From: Ferdinandcohnia sp036965045
GTDB taxonomy: Bacteria > Bacillota > Bacilli > Bacillales > Bacillaceae_L
NCBI RefSeq assembly: GCF_036965045.1
Contig: NZ_JBALOV010000013.1
Location: 62,001 to 126,000 of the forward strand
DNA length: 64,000 nucleotides
Direction: 5' to 3'
In this document: positions 27,080-35,582 of the stretch, in pieces
Layout: the number at the start of each line of letters is the position of its first letter
How positions within the stretch are numbered: position 1 is the first letter of the stretch
Program-made: the position numbers and the translations under genes
Notes under the pieces: model-generated
Databases searched by the model: none
What the model saw: the letters and a program-made list of their open reading frames with translations, nothing else
What the model was told of the DNA's origin: nothing

Positions 27080-28618
27080 GTGAGTACCATAGAGACTTTT
27101 ACTCATTATAAAATAAATGAAACCGAACATGGAATTGAAGTCATCTTATTTCTTAATGAAAATACAACAGAATTTTCTGCAGAATTAGGCTCGCTCACAA
27201 AAATGAATGAGTCCAATATAACAAATGAAGCGATTAGCTTTATCAAAAGAAAATTACCTTTATTAAAGATTAAGACCTGTAAAATTATGGCTGGTGGGAT
27301 GTTGTTATCAGTACTAGGTATTGGCGCTATGCCTTCACAAAAAGCGGCTGCAGCTAAAAATACAGTTACACATTCACAGACTGATTCTTTAAATTATAAG
27401 GTATCGGCTGGAGATACACTTTTTAGTATTGCCCAGCGGCACGGTACATCAGTTAATGCTATTAAGGAAGCTAATCATTTATCCTCTGATGTATTACAAA
27501 TTGGGCAGCTATTAACGATTCCTACTGGTGTGAGTTCCGTTCTAATTCATAATACTCATCAAGTCGTTTCTGGGGACACGTTGTATAGTATAGCTCAGCG
27601 TTATGGTACTTCGGTTGATGCAATCAAGAAGATCAATCAATTGTCTTCGGATTTATTAAGTGTTGGACAAACATTGACCATTCCTTCTGGAGAAACATCT
27701 TCTCCAACCCAAAGTACATACCAAGTTGCATCTGGAGATACGTTGTACAGCATTGCAACCCGTAATGGAACAACGGTTGATGCAATTATAAAGGCTAATG
27801 GTTTATCTTCGAACATTTTACAGGTCGGGCAGACGTTAGTAATTCCTATTGGTAGTACATTGACACCAACTCAAACTGCTACAACTACCTATCAAGTCGT
27901 TTCCGGAGATACGTTATACAGTATTGCTACACACAATGGTACTACGGTAGATGGAATCAAGAAAGCAAATAATCTATCTTCAGATTTTTTACAACTCGGA
28001 CAAACATTAACAATCCCTAATGGAGGTACATCTACACAAATTCAAAGTGATGATAATACTCATCAAGTCAGACCTGGAGATACATTGTACACTATTGCGA
28101 AGCGCAATGGTATATCGGTGGATGCGATCAAGAATGCCAATAATTTGTCATCAAATTTATTAGAGGTTGGACAGGAGTTGTCCATTCCATCTAGCGGTAA
28201 GTCGGCATCTCCTACCCCTTCATTTACTAAAGAACAAAAGTCAGCATATAACGAAGAAGATGTCGAGTGGCTGGCAAAAATGATCTATAGTGAAGCAAGA
28301 GGTGAATCACTTGAAGGACAAATTGCAGTTGGTGCTGTTATAATGAATCGGGTAAAAAGCCCTTTATTTCCGAATACTGTGAAAGAAGTTTTATTTGAAA
28401 AAAGCAATGGGTATTATCAATTTACTCCAGCAGAAACAGGTGCAATCAATACAGCCACACCTAATAAACAACACATCGAAGCAGCCAAACGAGCAATGAA
28501 TGGTGACGATCCTACAAATGGAGCACTCTTTTTTTACAATCCTGATAAAACTTCAAGCTCTTATCTAAGAAGCCGCACAGTTTCAACCACTATCGGGAAC
28601 CATGTGTTTGCTTTTTAA
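27080..28618 (+). CDS. Five-LysM cell-wall hydrolase (SleB/CwlJ-type catalytic domain)
   Basis: The 512-residue protein has an N-terminal domain with VILFLNENTTEFSAELGS and a hydrophobic helix KIMAGGMLLSVLGIGAM (residues about 70-90), likely a signal anchor. Five LysM peptidoglycan-binding repeats follow (residues about 105-375; each contains SGDTLYSIA-like and VGQTLTIP-like text), separated by Ser/Thr linkers. The hydrolase_2 domain has AKMIYSEARGESLEGQIAVG and ALFFYNPDK, the fold of spore cortex-lytic SleB/CwlJ. GTG at 27080 directly abuts GGAGG, which is unusually tight. A non-standard ATA nine bases on is the alternative. Confidence 0.85.
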   Translation: MSTIETFTHYKINETEHGIEVILFLNENTTEFSAELGSLTKMNESNITNEAISFIKRKLPLLKIKTCKIMAGGMLLSVLGIGAMPSQKAAAAKNTVTHSQTDSLNYKVSAGDTLFSIAQRHGTSVNAIKEANHLSSDVLQIGQLLTIPTGVSSVLIHNTHQVVSGDTLYSIAQRYGTSVDAIKKINQLSSDLLSVGQTLTIPSGETSSPTQSTYQVASGDTLYSIATRNGTTVDAIIKANGLSSNILQVGQTLVIPIGSTLTPTQTATTTYQVVSGDTLYSIATHNGTTVDGIKKANNLSSDFLQLGQTLTIPNGGTSTQIQSDDNTHQVRPGDTLYTIAKRNGISVDAIKNANNLSSNLLEVGQELSIPSSGKSASPTPSFTKEQKSAYNEEDVEWLAKMIYSEARGESLEGQIAVGAVIMNRVKSPLFPNTVKEVLFEKSNGYYQFTPAETGAINTATPNKQHIEAAKRAMNGDDPTNGALFFYNPDKTSSSYLRSRTVSTTIGNHVFAF

Positions 28619-28666
28619 AATAATACACAATAAGGTAGCGATCCGAATATTTTAAGGAGGCAAAAG

Positions 28667-28813
28667 ATGTCTAAAAATAATAACGAATCACAAAATAGGA
28701 TTGAGTTTAGTATCTGGGACACAAATACAGAAAGAAGTCATTCAATACCAGCTTCTAAAACTTCTGAAACTCCAAAGAAAAATACCTCTAGGTATAGCAA
28801 AAATGAAGAATAG
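28667..28813 (+). CDS. Small hydrophilic protein
   Basis: The ATG follows AAGGAGG by six bases and opens a 48-codon frame encoding MSKNNNESQNRIEFSIWDTN and a Ser/Thr/Lys-rich tail ending KNEE. It is charged, has no membrane segment, and has strong translation signals. It sits 48 bases after the LysM hydrolase. Not recognised; its composition resembles small sporulation-associated proteins. Confidence 0.6.
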   Translation: MSKNNNESQNRIEFSIWDTNTERSHSIPASKTSETPKKNTSRYSKNEE

Positions 28814-28837
28814 CACATTTAATAAGAAAAAACTGCG

Positions 28838-28906
28838 ATGAACTTTAAAAGCAAACTACAAAACGCGCAAAAGATTATTCAACAGGTTCAACAACAAATT
28901 CATATA
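28838..28906 (+). pseudogene. Internally deleted copy of the 51447 small gene
   Basis: The frame begins MNFKSKLQNAQKIIQQVQQQ, matching both ends of the 57-residue protein at 51447 (MNFKSKLQEAQ... and ...KAQQIIQQVQQQIHN). The middle 35 residues are missing. The AQ-x-I-I text at both joints suggests deletion between short direct repeats. The stop codon is lost, so the frame runs into antisense of the next gene, and the ribosome site is weak. Confidence 0.55.
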
Positions 28907-28922
28907 CAAATAAAGAGTGAAT

Positions 28923-28959
28923 GTCCCCATGCAAAGTATTCCTTGAACATACCGGGGAC
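28923..28959 (-). terminator. Hairpin downstream of the microcompartment operon
   Basis: GTCCCCGGTATG and CATGGGGAC form a stem on the minus strand, 27 bases after the stop of the amidase gene. The following run is only moderately T-rich. It could be the operon terminator or another GGGGAC-type repeat. Confidence 0.4.
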
Positions 28960-28985
28960 ACGCACTCTAGAATTTTTATATTTGA

Positions 28986-29885
28986 TTACGGCAACTTATA
29001 TTCATATTTATCGACAATTGATTTTGGAAATTCCATCCTTGCTGTCATTAACGGATCAACAACTTGACAAATTTTTAGATCTCCCACAAGTGATAACAGC
29101 ATTCCCGCTTCATCAACCTCCAATCCTAATTTCTCTACAATGAAGGTATGCATTTGGATGGTAGCCAACTTTGCGGCCTCATCTAAGTCTTTAGCAGATG
29201 CAATGGTAATAATCTTATCGTCACTTTGCAGCATTGGTAAAGGAAGGGAGTTGTCTTTGATTACACTCACTTTAACCGTTACCTTACCGGGGATTTCAAG
29301 ACCGCAAATTACAATTTCACCATCTGCCATTACTGCATGTAAGTCACCCATTGATAATAGAGCACCTGGAACATTAACGGGAAGATAAAGTGTTGAACCT
29401 TTTATGATTTTTTTACAATCCATGTTTCCTCCGTGCGCACCAGGTGTTCCAGTCGGAATTTCCTCTGTTTCTGGAGATGTCCCGATTACACCAATCATTG
29501 GTTTAATAGGTATATGGATTTCATCATTAAAGATTGCTTTCCCATCTTGAATTGGAATAATTTTAGTCGTTTCTCCCGTAACAATATCACCTAAAACTCC
29601 TAAATTCGGTGCCGTTGTCATAACACCCTTTTTTTCAATCTCAATATCTATTATTTCAACCTTTAAGATGTCTCCCCTTTCAGATCCTTCAACATAGAGA
29701 GGTCCTGTTGCAGGATTAATCTTATCCCATCCTACTGAACTGAATGGCTGGTCCTCCCGCTGGATAAGATTGCTAAAGCAATCTAACGTTTCAAATACGA
29801 CTGTACTACCAGATTCAACTCTTTTTACTGGTGAATTTTTGGGAGACATCTTTAGGACTGCATGTTCTTTAGATATATACTCCAT
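28986..29885 (-). CDS. Acetamidase/formamidase family protein
   Basis: The 299-residue beta-rich protein is of the FmdA/AmdA family, which hydrolyses short-chain amides to acid and ammonia. Family motifs visible are PATGPLYVEGSERGD, VIGTSPETEEIPTGTPGAHG and NMDCKKIIKGSTLYLPV. LLSMGDLHAVMADGEI follows, with candidate zinc ligands His, Asp and Glu. It is the last gene of the microcompartment operon, 30 bases after the phosphoesterase gene. Its place in the pathway is unexplained: it may process an amide form of the substrate. Confidence 0.85.
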   Translation of the reverse strand: MEYISKEHAVLKMSPKNSPVKRVESGSTVVFETLDCFSNLIQREDQPFSSVGWDKINPATGPLYVEGSERGDILKVEIIDIEIEKKGVMTTAPNLGVLGDIVTGETTKIIPIQDGKAIFNDEIHIPIKPMIGVIGTSPETEEIPTGTPGAHGGNMDCKKIIKGSTLYLPVNVPGALLSMGDLHAVMADGEIVICGLEIPGKVTVKVSVIKDNSLPLPMLQSDDKIITIASAKDLDEAAKLATIQMHTFIVEKLGLEVDEAGMLLSLVGDLKICQVVDPLMTARMEFPKSIVDKYEYKLP

Positions 29886-29915
29886 TTTTGTAAAACTCCT
29901 TCTTCTTTTTTCTTA

Positions 29916-30848
29916 TTATCCAGCTGTTAAAGTATAAGCGACCGTTCCATCACTATTAATATCAATTAAGGCTCCCCTTAACATTCCTTGATCGTAGTCC
30001 GTACCAGCATTAATACAAATTGTCCGGCCAATAGTTGCAACACCTCGACTTTCATGCACATGACCATGTAAAGAAAGTAGTGGTTGATACCTTTCAATTG
30101 CTTCCCGTACGGCTTTACTACCAGTAGGACCCGTTGCTAATGAGTCACCATCTAACACTGGCTTTAAGTCTTTATCATACTGGGTCCCTTGGTCTAAATC
30201 CGTATCATATGGTGGGATATGGATGTTAAAAATACATTTACTCATATCCTTCACTTGTGATGCAAGTGTATTAATTTTTAATGCGAGTTCCTCCTCTGTA
30301 AATTCACGAGGATACTTAAATACACTCGGTTTTCCTCCTCCAATTGAGAGGATTTCAATTCCATTGTATTCTATGATTCTTCCATCACCATTTTCTACAA
30401 AACTACCTGAGTTAAGAATTTCATCTATATAGAAATCATCTACACTTCCAGGGATCATAATACAAGGAATGTTAGCTGCTTTAAATCTTTCATCAGCTAA
30501 AGCAACCCATTGTTTCAGAACCTCGATTTGCAATTCCTTAATTATTCTTTCTGCGTCTTGTTCGTTTAACTGATTTAGTTCATCTTCAGTTATTACAATT
30601 GGATAAAACCCCGCATCCCGTAAATTTTTTTTTAGATCCGGAAGTTCTTTGATATTTTTCACCTTAACTTTTGATCCATAATATTTACATGTATAAACTC
30701 CAGATTTTTCAACGATTGGGACTACCATTTTTCCGGTAAAGTCACCTCCGAAGATCATTAATTGTGCCTTGTAAAACTTTCCAGCATTTGTGAATTTCCT
30801 GAAAGCTGTTTCAGCACCATGTATGTCGGCTGCATAAAATATCTTCAC
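29916..30848 (-). CDS. Metallophosphoesterase
   Basis: The calcineurin-like fold of about 310 residues is recognised by IFYAADIHGAE (Asp, His), MIFGGDFTG (Asp), FNIHIPPYD (His) and LLSLHGHVHES (His-x-His). The usual GNHD/E box is replaced by PGSVDD, so the metal-binding Asn appears to be Ser. An insertion of about 60 residues (about 55-115) separates the first motifs. GTG at 30848 has GGGGTGAGG upstream; the ATG at 30866 precedes the ribosome site. It lies inside the microcompartment operon, which also makes phospho-intermediates. The substrate is unknown. Confidence 0.75.
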   Translation of the reverse strand: MKIFYAADIHGAETAFRKFTNAGKFYKAQLMIFGGDFTGKMVVPIVEKSGVYTCKYYGSKVKVKNIKELPDLKKNLRDAGFYPIVITEDELNQLNEQDAERIIKELQIEVLKQWVALADERFKAANIPCIMIPGSVDDFYIDEILNSGSFVENGDGRIIEYNGIEILSIGGGKPSVFKYPREFTEEELALKINTLASQVKDMSKCIFNIHIPPYDTDLDQGTQYDKDLKPVLDGDSLATGPTGSKAVREAIERYQPLLSLHGHVHESRGVATIGRTICINAGTDYDQGMLRGALIDINSDGTVAYTLTAG

Positions 30849-30888
30849 TGTCCTCACCCCACTCATTATTTATATAAGAGAAATTAAC

Positions 30889-32490
30889 TCAATCAGAAGG
30901 TATTTCTTGGAATTGAATATCGATATCTATTCCTTTTTTCGCATTCGAACGCTTCATGACAAAATAGATAATGATCGGAATACACATTAACAATAGTGAT
31001 ACGACGATCATTGTAAATGGTAAATCTCCTCTAAAGAATGGAATCAAGAGATAGTAACAAATGGAAACACTAATCGCTAATGTTAACCAACCTAGAATTG
31101 TTACCAAGTGAACGCCTAAGAACTTCGTTTTTACGATTGGAGGTGATGAATTAAATAATATTTTCTTCTTAGTTGAAAATAAGATTCCAGCAATCCCTAA
31201 GAAAATCCATGCCAAAAACCAAGTGAAAATTGTGTATGCAATATTTGCCGTCCAAGCAGGAACAAAGATATCAAGCATTAGGAAAAACCAAGCACCAATA
31301 ATAACGGTTCTTAAAGCATAGGTTGGTGAATTTGTCTTTGGATTAAGTTCCATAAACTTCTTTGGAATTAGTCGATCAAATGACCAAGCAACGAAGTTTC
31401 TTGATGGACCAAAACCTAAACCAGCTGCTGAACCGAACGTTGCGATGGCAAAACATATGGCAATTAAGAACACAAAAATTGGACTCTTTGTCATGACCCC
31501 AATCATGATTGTGATAAATGGATCATAGCCTTCAAATGGATATGCCTCATGTCCTGCATTGTATAGATAATATAAACTGTTTGACCAAATATCTCCAAAG
31601 TTTACATATGTCATTCCATAGAAAACAGCCCAAATGACCATTAGAATTGTTAGAGAGCCAAATAATGCAAGCAACTGAGACTTTTGAACGTTACGTACTT
31701 CTCCTGCCAGATTTGCTCCAAAGGTTGAACCAAGTGTATTCAAAATGATATAAGTGGACCCTGCCATAATCGTGGCACCTACAAGAAACTCAGTCGTATA
31801 GCCATCTTGTGCAGCGATTTTGATAACGTCGTCGTAATTTAATCCTGTAAGTTCCGTAAAGTTGGCAGCAAAGGTTCCTTGCCCTGTTATAAGGTTTGCG
31901 ATTATAAAGACTAATGCTCCAACAAGAGTTGCCCCTAAAGTTAAATAGGCAAGCCGCACCATCCACTTTGTTCCCTTGTAGTAGATGAAATAGATGAATA
32001 AAAGTAGGGCGGTTCCGAGAATTGCATGCATATAGTTACTGTCAAAAAATTCCGCATACCCCAACCAGGTTGGATCATTTCCTTTGATAACCGACATTGA
32101 GTAGAAGAACTCTACGATGGACCATTTAATAATCCAATTTAACAAAATCCCTGTCCATGAAATTGAAGTAAAGGTTATCATAAAACTTGCCATTAATCCT
32201 ATTGAAGGATGAAGAATACGACTAATATAAATGTATTCACCTCCTGATCTAGGCATCGAAACGGACAGTAGCCAATAAAGACCTGCAATAACAAACATTT
32301 GTGAAACTGTTACAATTGCCCAAACCATATGTGCCCCAGGATATAAAAATGGTGCCCACATTATATACACAAGAGCAAACATTAGACCAGGATTAGCTGC
32401 TGAGTAAATCATCGTATCAATTGGACTAATCTGTCGTGCAATACCGCCAGTTGATTTCTGTTCAAACAACGCAAGACCAGTTTTTGACAT
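30889..32490 (-). CDS. APC superfamily amino acid/amine permease
   Basis: The 533-residue protein has about 12-14 membrane helices. ISPIDTMIYSAANPG at the start and SMPRSGGEYIYISR in helix 3 mark the APC amino-acid/polyamine transporter superfamily. ATFGSAAGLGFGPSRNFVAWSFDRLIP is also typical. It is probably the importer of the operon's substrate, inferred to be an amino alcohol or related amine. AAGGTGAG precedes ATG, and it is preceded by a 176-base spacer holding a candidate leader ORF. Confidence 0.88.
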   Translation of the reverse strand: MSKTGLALFEQKSTGGIARQISPIDTMIYSAANPGLMFALVYIMWAPFLYPGAHMVWAIVTVSQMFVIAGLYWLLSVSMPRSGGEYIYISRILHPSIGLMASFMITFTSISWTGILLNWIIKWSIVEFFYSMSVIKGNDPTWLGYAEFFDSNYMHAILGTALLLFIYFIYYKGTKWMVRLAYLTLGATLVGALVFIIANLITGQGTFAANFTELTGLNYDDVIKIAAQDGYTTEFLVGATIMAGSTYIILNTLGSTFGANLAGEVRNVQKSQLLALFGSLTILMVIWAVFYGMTYVNFGDIWSNSLYYLYNAGHEAYPFEGYDPFITIMIGVMTKSPIFVFLIAICFAIATFGSAAGLGFGPSRNFVAWSFDRLIPKKFMELNPKTNSPTYALRTVIIGAWFFLMLDIFVPAWTANIAYTIFTWFLAWIFLGIAGILFSTKKKILFNSSPPIVKTKFLGVHLVTILGWLTLAISVSICYYLLIPFFRGDLPFTMIVVSLLLMCIPIIIYFVMKRSNAKKGIDIDIQFQEIPSD

Positions 32491-32585
32491 CTTCTCACCT
32501 TTCTTTCTTGAGGTTTATTCATATGACCCAAGAGACCACTACGCCAATACAAAAATACATGAGGGTTCACATTTTTTATTTCGAT
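32409..32585 (-). other. Candidate leader ORF overlapping the permease start
   Basis: A perfect ribosome site, AAAGGAGGTGA, lies at about 32590-32600 on the minus strand, but no ATG follows at normal distance. The frame downstream, beginning at an ATC codon, encodes EIKNVNPHVFLYWRSGLLGH then MNKPQERKVRRC and overlaps the permease start. This could be a leader peptide with a non-standard start, a decayed gene, or an mRNA loading site. Confidence 0.25.
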
Positions 32586-32666
32586 ATATTCACCTCCTTT
32601 ATAGGAATAAGGAAGGATATTGTCCAAAAATTCAAAAAATAGTAACGAAAAAAAATTGAAGCTTTT

Positions 32667-33602
32667 TTATAATAGTTGCAAAAGCTTGTTCACGGATCTT
32701 GCAGAAGTATCAAGTGCTCCCCTTTCTTCATCAGAAAGGGGTAATTCTATAATACTTTCAATTCCATTTCCCCCCAGTATTGTTGGAACACCAAGGTATA
32801 TTCCATGGTGTCCATACTCACCTTCTAAATAAGCAATCGAAGGGAGAATTCGTTTTTTATCGTTCACGATTGCATCCAACATTTGAACAATTGAAGCTGC
32901 AGGTGCAAAATAAGCACTCCCATTCCCTAGTAATTTTACAACCTCTCCTCCACCATTACGCGTTCGCTCAACGATTTCAGAAATTTTTTCTTCTGGAAGG
33001 ATTTTTTCTAATGGTATTCCGCCCGCATATGAATATCTTATTAAGGGCACCATGGTATCCCCATGACCACCGAGAACGAAACTAGATACATCTTCTACCG
33101 AAATATTTAACTCTTGGGCAACAAAAGTATTAAACCTTGCTGTATCAAGAACACCTGACTGACCGATTACTCTATTTTTTGGAAAACCTGTAGATTTATA
33201 GCACACAAAAGACATCACATCTACCGGGTTACTTAATACTAAAATGTAACTATTTGGAGCATACTTCTTAATTTGTTCAGAAACTTCTATAATAATTTTC
33301 GCATTTATAGTGACTAGGTCATCCCTTGACATTCCAGGCTTCCGTGCAAACCCTGCCGTTACAATCACAAGATCAGAATTGGCAATGTCCTTATAATGAC
33401 TACTTCCGAAAATAGTAGAGTTAAATTTTTCAATAGGGCCCGCTTCCTGGATATCTAAAGCTTTTCCTTTTGTTGGGTTTTCCATAGATGGGATATCAAG
33501 TAGGACAATATCGCCTAGATCCTTTTGCGCAATCATGAGTGCAATTGTAGTTCCCGTATTTCCTGCTCCAATGACTGCAAATTTCTTCCGCTTGAAGGAC
33601 AC
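32667..33602 (-). CDS. mdh: Malate dehydrogenase (LDH-like family)
   Basis: The 311-residue NAD-dependent enzyme has the Rossmann loop VIGAGNTGTTIALMIA and acidic LLDIPS after strand 2. The substrate loop FARKPGMSRDDL has the Arg pair of malate dehydrogenases rather than the Gln of lactate enzymes. LSNPVDVMS and the catalytic LGGHGDTMVPL follow. It lies between the permease and BMC shell genes, an unusual place for a TCA enzyme. It is probably a paralogue recruited to reoxidise the NADH made by the aldehyde dehydrogenase. Start is GTG at 33602, after GGAGG. Confidence 0.85.
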   Translation of the reverse strand: MSFKRKKFAVIGAGNTGTTIALMIAQKDLGDIVLLDIPSMENPTKGKALDIQEAGPIEKFNSTIFGSSHYKDIANSDLVIVTAGFARKPGMSRDDLVTINAKIIIEVSEQIKKYAPNSYILVLSNPVDVMSFVCYKSTGFPKNRVIGQSGVLDTARFNTFVAQELNISVEDVSSFVLGGHGDTMVPLIRYSYAGGIPLEKILPEEKISEIVERTRNGGGEVVKLLGNGSAYFAPAASIVQMLDAIVNDKKRILPSIAYLEGEYGHHGIYLGVPTILGGNGIESIIELPLSDEERGALDTSARSVNKLLQLL

Positions 33603-33628
33603 GCCACTTTCCTCCTTCCAGAATGAGC

Positions 33629-33961
33629 TTATTCTAGAATGTTAGGTTTATCTGTTATCGAAGGGTCTTTATCCTTCCCAATCTCCTTGTCAATCTTTGC
33701 AACCAATGGTCGAATACTATTATCAGGATGTGGAATCACATTTGAAGAAATCAGTGCTCCAGTACGTTCTGCAATCTTTGTACCTGATTCAACTGCCGCC
33801 TGAACGGCACTAACATCACCCTCCACTAAAATCGTAACGAGTGCTGCATCAACCATAGACTGATTGACAAGTCTAACATTTGCATTCTTTAACATTGCAT
33901 CTGCAACCTCAATGGATGTTGCTAGTCCCCTTGTTTCAATCATCCCTAACGCTTTAGTCAA
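33629..33961 (-). CDS. BMC-H shell protein with unusual pore
   Basis: A single BMC domain fills residues 1-90 (ALGMIETRGLATSIEVADAM ... VTILVEGDVSAVQAAVESG), as in hexameric PduA/EutM shell proteins. A 20-residue polar C-terminal tail follows. The pore loop reads MVDAALVT, in place of the usual small-Gly type such as HVGGGIVT in the second copy. The TTG at 33961 with AGAGG upstream gives the normal MTKALGMIETRG start and overlaps the previous gene's stop. Facets with this pore should have different metabolite permeability. Confidence 0.88.
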   Translation of the reverse strand: MTKALGMIETRGLATSIEVADAMLKNANVRLVNQSMVDAALVTILVEGDVSAVQAAVESGTKIAERTGALISSNVIPHPDNSIRPLVAKIDKEIGKDKDPSITDKPNILE

Positions 33962-34238
33962 ATTCCTCACCTCTTCCTTTTTCTATGGCATCGATTATTC
34001 CGATAATTAGGGCGTCAATAGGAATATTTGCATTTTCAACATAAGAAGCTGGGGTACCTTTTGTCACCATCACTCGATCACCTAATCCAGCACCAATTCG
34101 ATCGACTGCAATAAATGCCGGTTGCAGGGGGTTGTTTTTAACTAAACGTTCAGGCTGAACCACTAAAAATTTTAGACCAGTTAAATTTTCCTCCTTACGC
34201 GTTGCCCATATGTTCCCAATCACTGTACCAATGACCAT
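33954..34238 (-). CDS. BMC-P pentameric shell protein (EutN/CcmL)
   Basis: The 94-residue protein starts MVIGTVIGNIWATRKEENLT and contains AVDRIGAGLGDRVMVTKGTP and PIDALIIGIIDAIE. This is the full EutN/CcmL pattern. Pentamers cap the vertices of the microcompartment. It is the only vertex protein in the cluster. Its stop overlaps the start of the following BMC-H gene. Confidence 0.93.
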   Translation of the reverse strand: MVIGTVIGNIWATRKEENLTGLKFLVVQPERLVKNNPLQPAFIAVDRIGAGLGDRVMVTKGTPASYVENANIPIDALIIGIIDAIEKGRGEEFD

Positions 34239-34241
34239 GAT

Positions 34242-34913
34242 TCATCCCTCATTTTGGTTCAAAAATTTAATAGAAATTCCCTTTTCTTTTGCAATATCTC
34301 TTGCAAGAGGAGTGATGATTGTCTTTGGGTGAACGAGGATACTTTTCATCTCCCATTTCTCAACAATTTCCTTTGTTAAAAGTTTTTCATTTGATGTATG
34401 TCGATTCCGAATGGTATCTTGTTGGGTTGAATTTGAAATATTTTCAATCGGAATCATAGCAGATAATGGATAAATATGAACACCATAATCATGTAATTGC
34501 AATTTGTATTGTACTAATTTCCGTAAGTACATATTGTCGCTTATACAATTTTCCTCTGATTCAATCATCCAGGATAGGTTGTCATCTGGGATAAAATCAA
34601 CACGATACTCTTGATACATTAACTTTGAAAAAAGGATACTTTCCGGAGTATCTGCTAACCCAAGTGCAGCCTTCACTAAGAGGTCCTGACCTACCTCCAA
34701 AAAGACGGCATGATGAAAGCCACTAGGAATTTCATGACAAGAAAAAGGTATTTGTTCAATATCCCAATACCTTTTTAGTCTCTCAATCTGTTGCAGGCTT
34801 TTTTCTGACTCTTGATGAAGTACAAGAAGCTTTGGTTTTTTATGCTGCTTCTCAAACTCAATTAACCGAAGAACTTCCCTCACAATTTTTTCGACTTCAT
34901 GTTGTTGGATCAT
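34242..34913 (-). CDS. Microcompartment-associated protein of unknown function
   Basis: The N-terminus, MIQQHEVEKIVREVLRLIE, is an amphipathic helix like microcompartment encapsulation peptides. A Rossmann-like segment follows (PKLLVLHQESEKSLQQIERL), as does a VGQDLLVKAALGLADT stretch. The C-terminal ILVHPKTIITPLARDIAKEK motif resembles the end of ethanolamine-utilisation accessory proteins. It may be flavoprotein-like. Start overlaps the pduL stop (ATGA). I infer luminal cargo or a cofactor-handling protein; function unknown. Confidence 0.6.
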   Translation of the reverse strand: MIQQHEVEKIVREVLRLIEFEKQHKKPKLLVLHQESEKSLQQIERLKRYWDIEQIPFSCHEIPSGFHHAVFLEVGQDLLVKAALGLADTPESILFSKLMYQEYRVDFIPDDNLSWMIESEENCISDNMYLRKLVQYKLQLHDYGVHIYPLSAMIPIENISNSTQQDTIRNRHTSNEKLLTKEIVEKWEMKSILVHPKTIITPLARDIAKEKGISIKFLNQNEG

Positions 34914-35569
34914 TTACAAATACCTTCTTTTATAAGTTTTCCTAACTGGCCATCTGAAATGAGACCTGCATTCGCTTCATCCGTATCAATGTGCATTTCT
35001 AAAACGTAGTTAGGTGAAATCCGAACCTTTACTTTTTCAAATCGAATTGGACGAATACCGTCAGGAATTTCAACCTTCACATAGTCGCCATCTTGAAAGT
35101 TAAATTGACGGGCCATTTCAAGAGGCATATGAATATGTGCTTGTGCCAGAATTAATCCTTCTTTTAGATAGATACTTCCTTTTGGCCCAACAATTGTAAT
35201 GGGGGAAGATCCTATAATATTCCCAGATTCTCGTACAGGTGGGCGTATTCCTAATTTCTTTGAATCTGTAAAGCTAACTTCAATCTGTGTTAATTTACGT
35301 ATTGGTCCTAGTATTCTCACTTTTTCAATACTCCCACGTGGACCAACGATGGACACCGTTTCATTTGCAGCAAATTGACCAGGCTGCTTTAAATCTTTTC
35401 TTTTGGTAAGTTGATACCCCTTTCCAAAGAGTGTTTCTACATCTTTCTCACACAAATGGCAGTGACGAGCAGAAACACCGATTGGCACTTCTAACGAACA
35501 AGTTCTATTACTCTCATTCAATTGTTTTAATACGCGATTAATAATCATGCTTGTGGTTATCTCATTCAT
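34910..35569 (-). CDS. pduL: Phosphate propanoyltransferase PduL
   Basis: The 219-residue protein has two PduL barrels. VPIGVSARHCHLCEKDVETL carries zinc-binding His, and ILAQAHIHMPLEMARQFNFQ the second His pair. It converts acyl-CoA and phosphate to acyl-phosphate and CoA, recycling CoA inside the compartment. The N-terminal helix (EITTSMIINRVLKQLNE) looks like an encapsulation peptide. Overlap with the next gene implies coupling. A hairpin upstream (35583-35599) contains its ribosome site. Confidence 0.93.
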   Translation of the reverse strand: MNEITTSMIINRVLKQLNESNRTCSLEVPIGVSARHCHLCEKDVETLFGKGYQLTKRKDLKQPGQFAANETVSIVGPRGSIEKVRILGPIRKLTQIEVSFTDSKKLGIRPPVRESGNIIGSSPITIVGPKGSIYLKEGLILAQAHIHMPLEMARQFNFQDGDYVKVEIPDGIRPIRFEKVKVRISPNYVLEMHIDTDEANAGLISDGQLGKLIKEGICK

Positions 35570-35582
35570 TTATGAAGCACAT

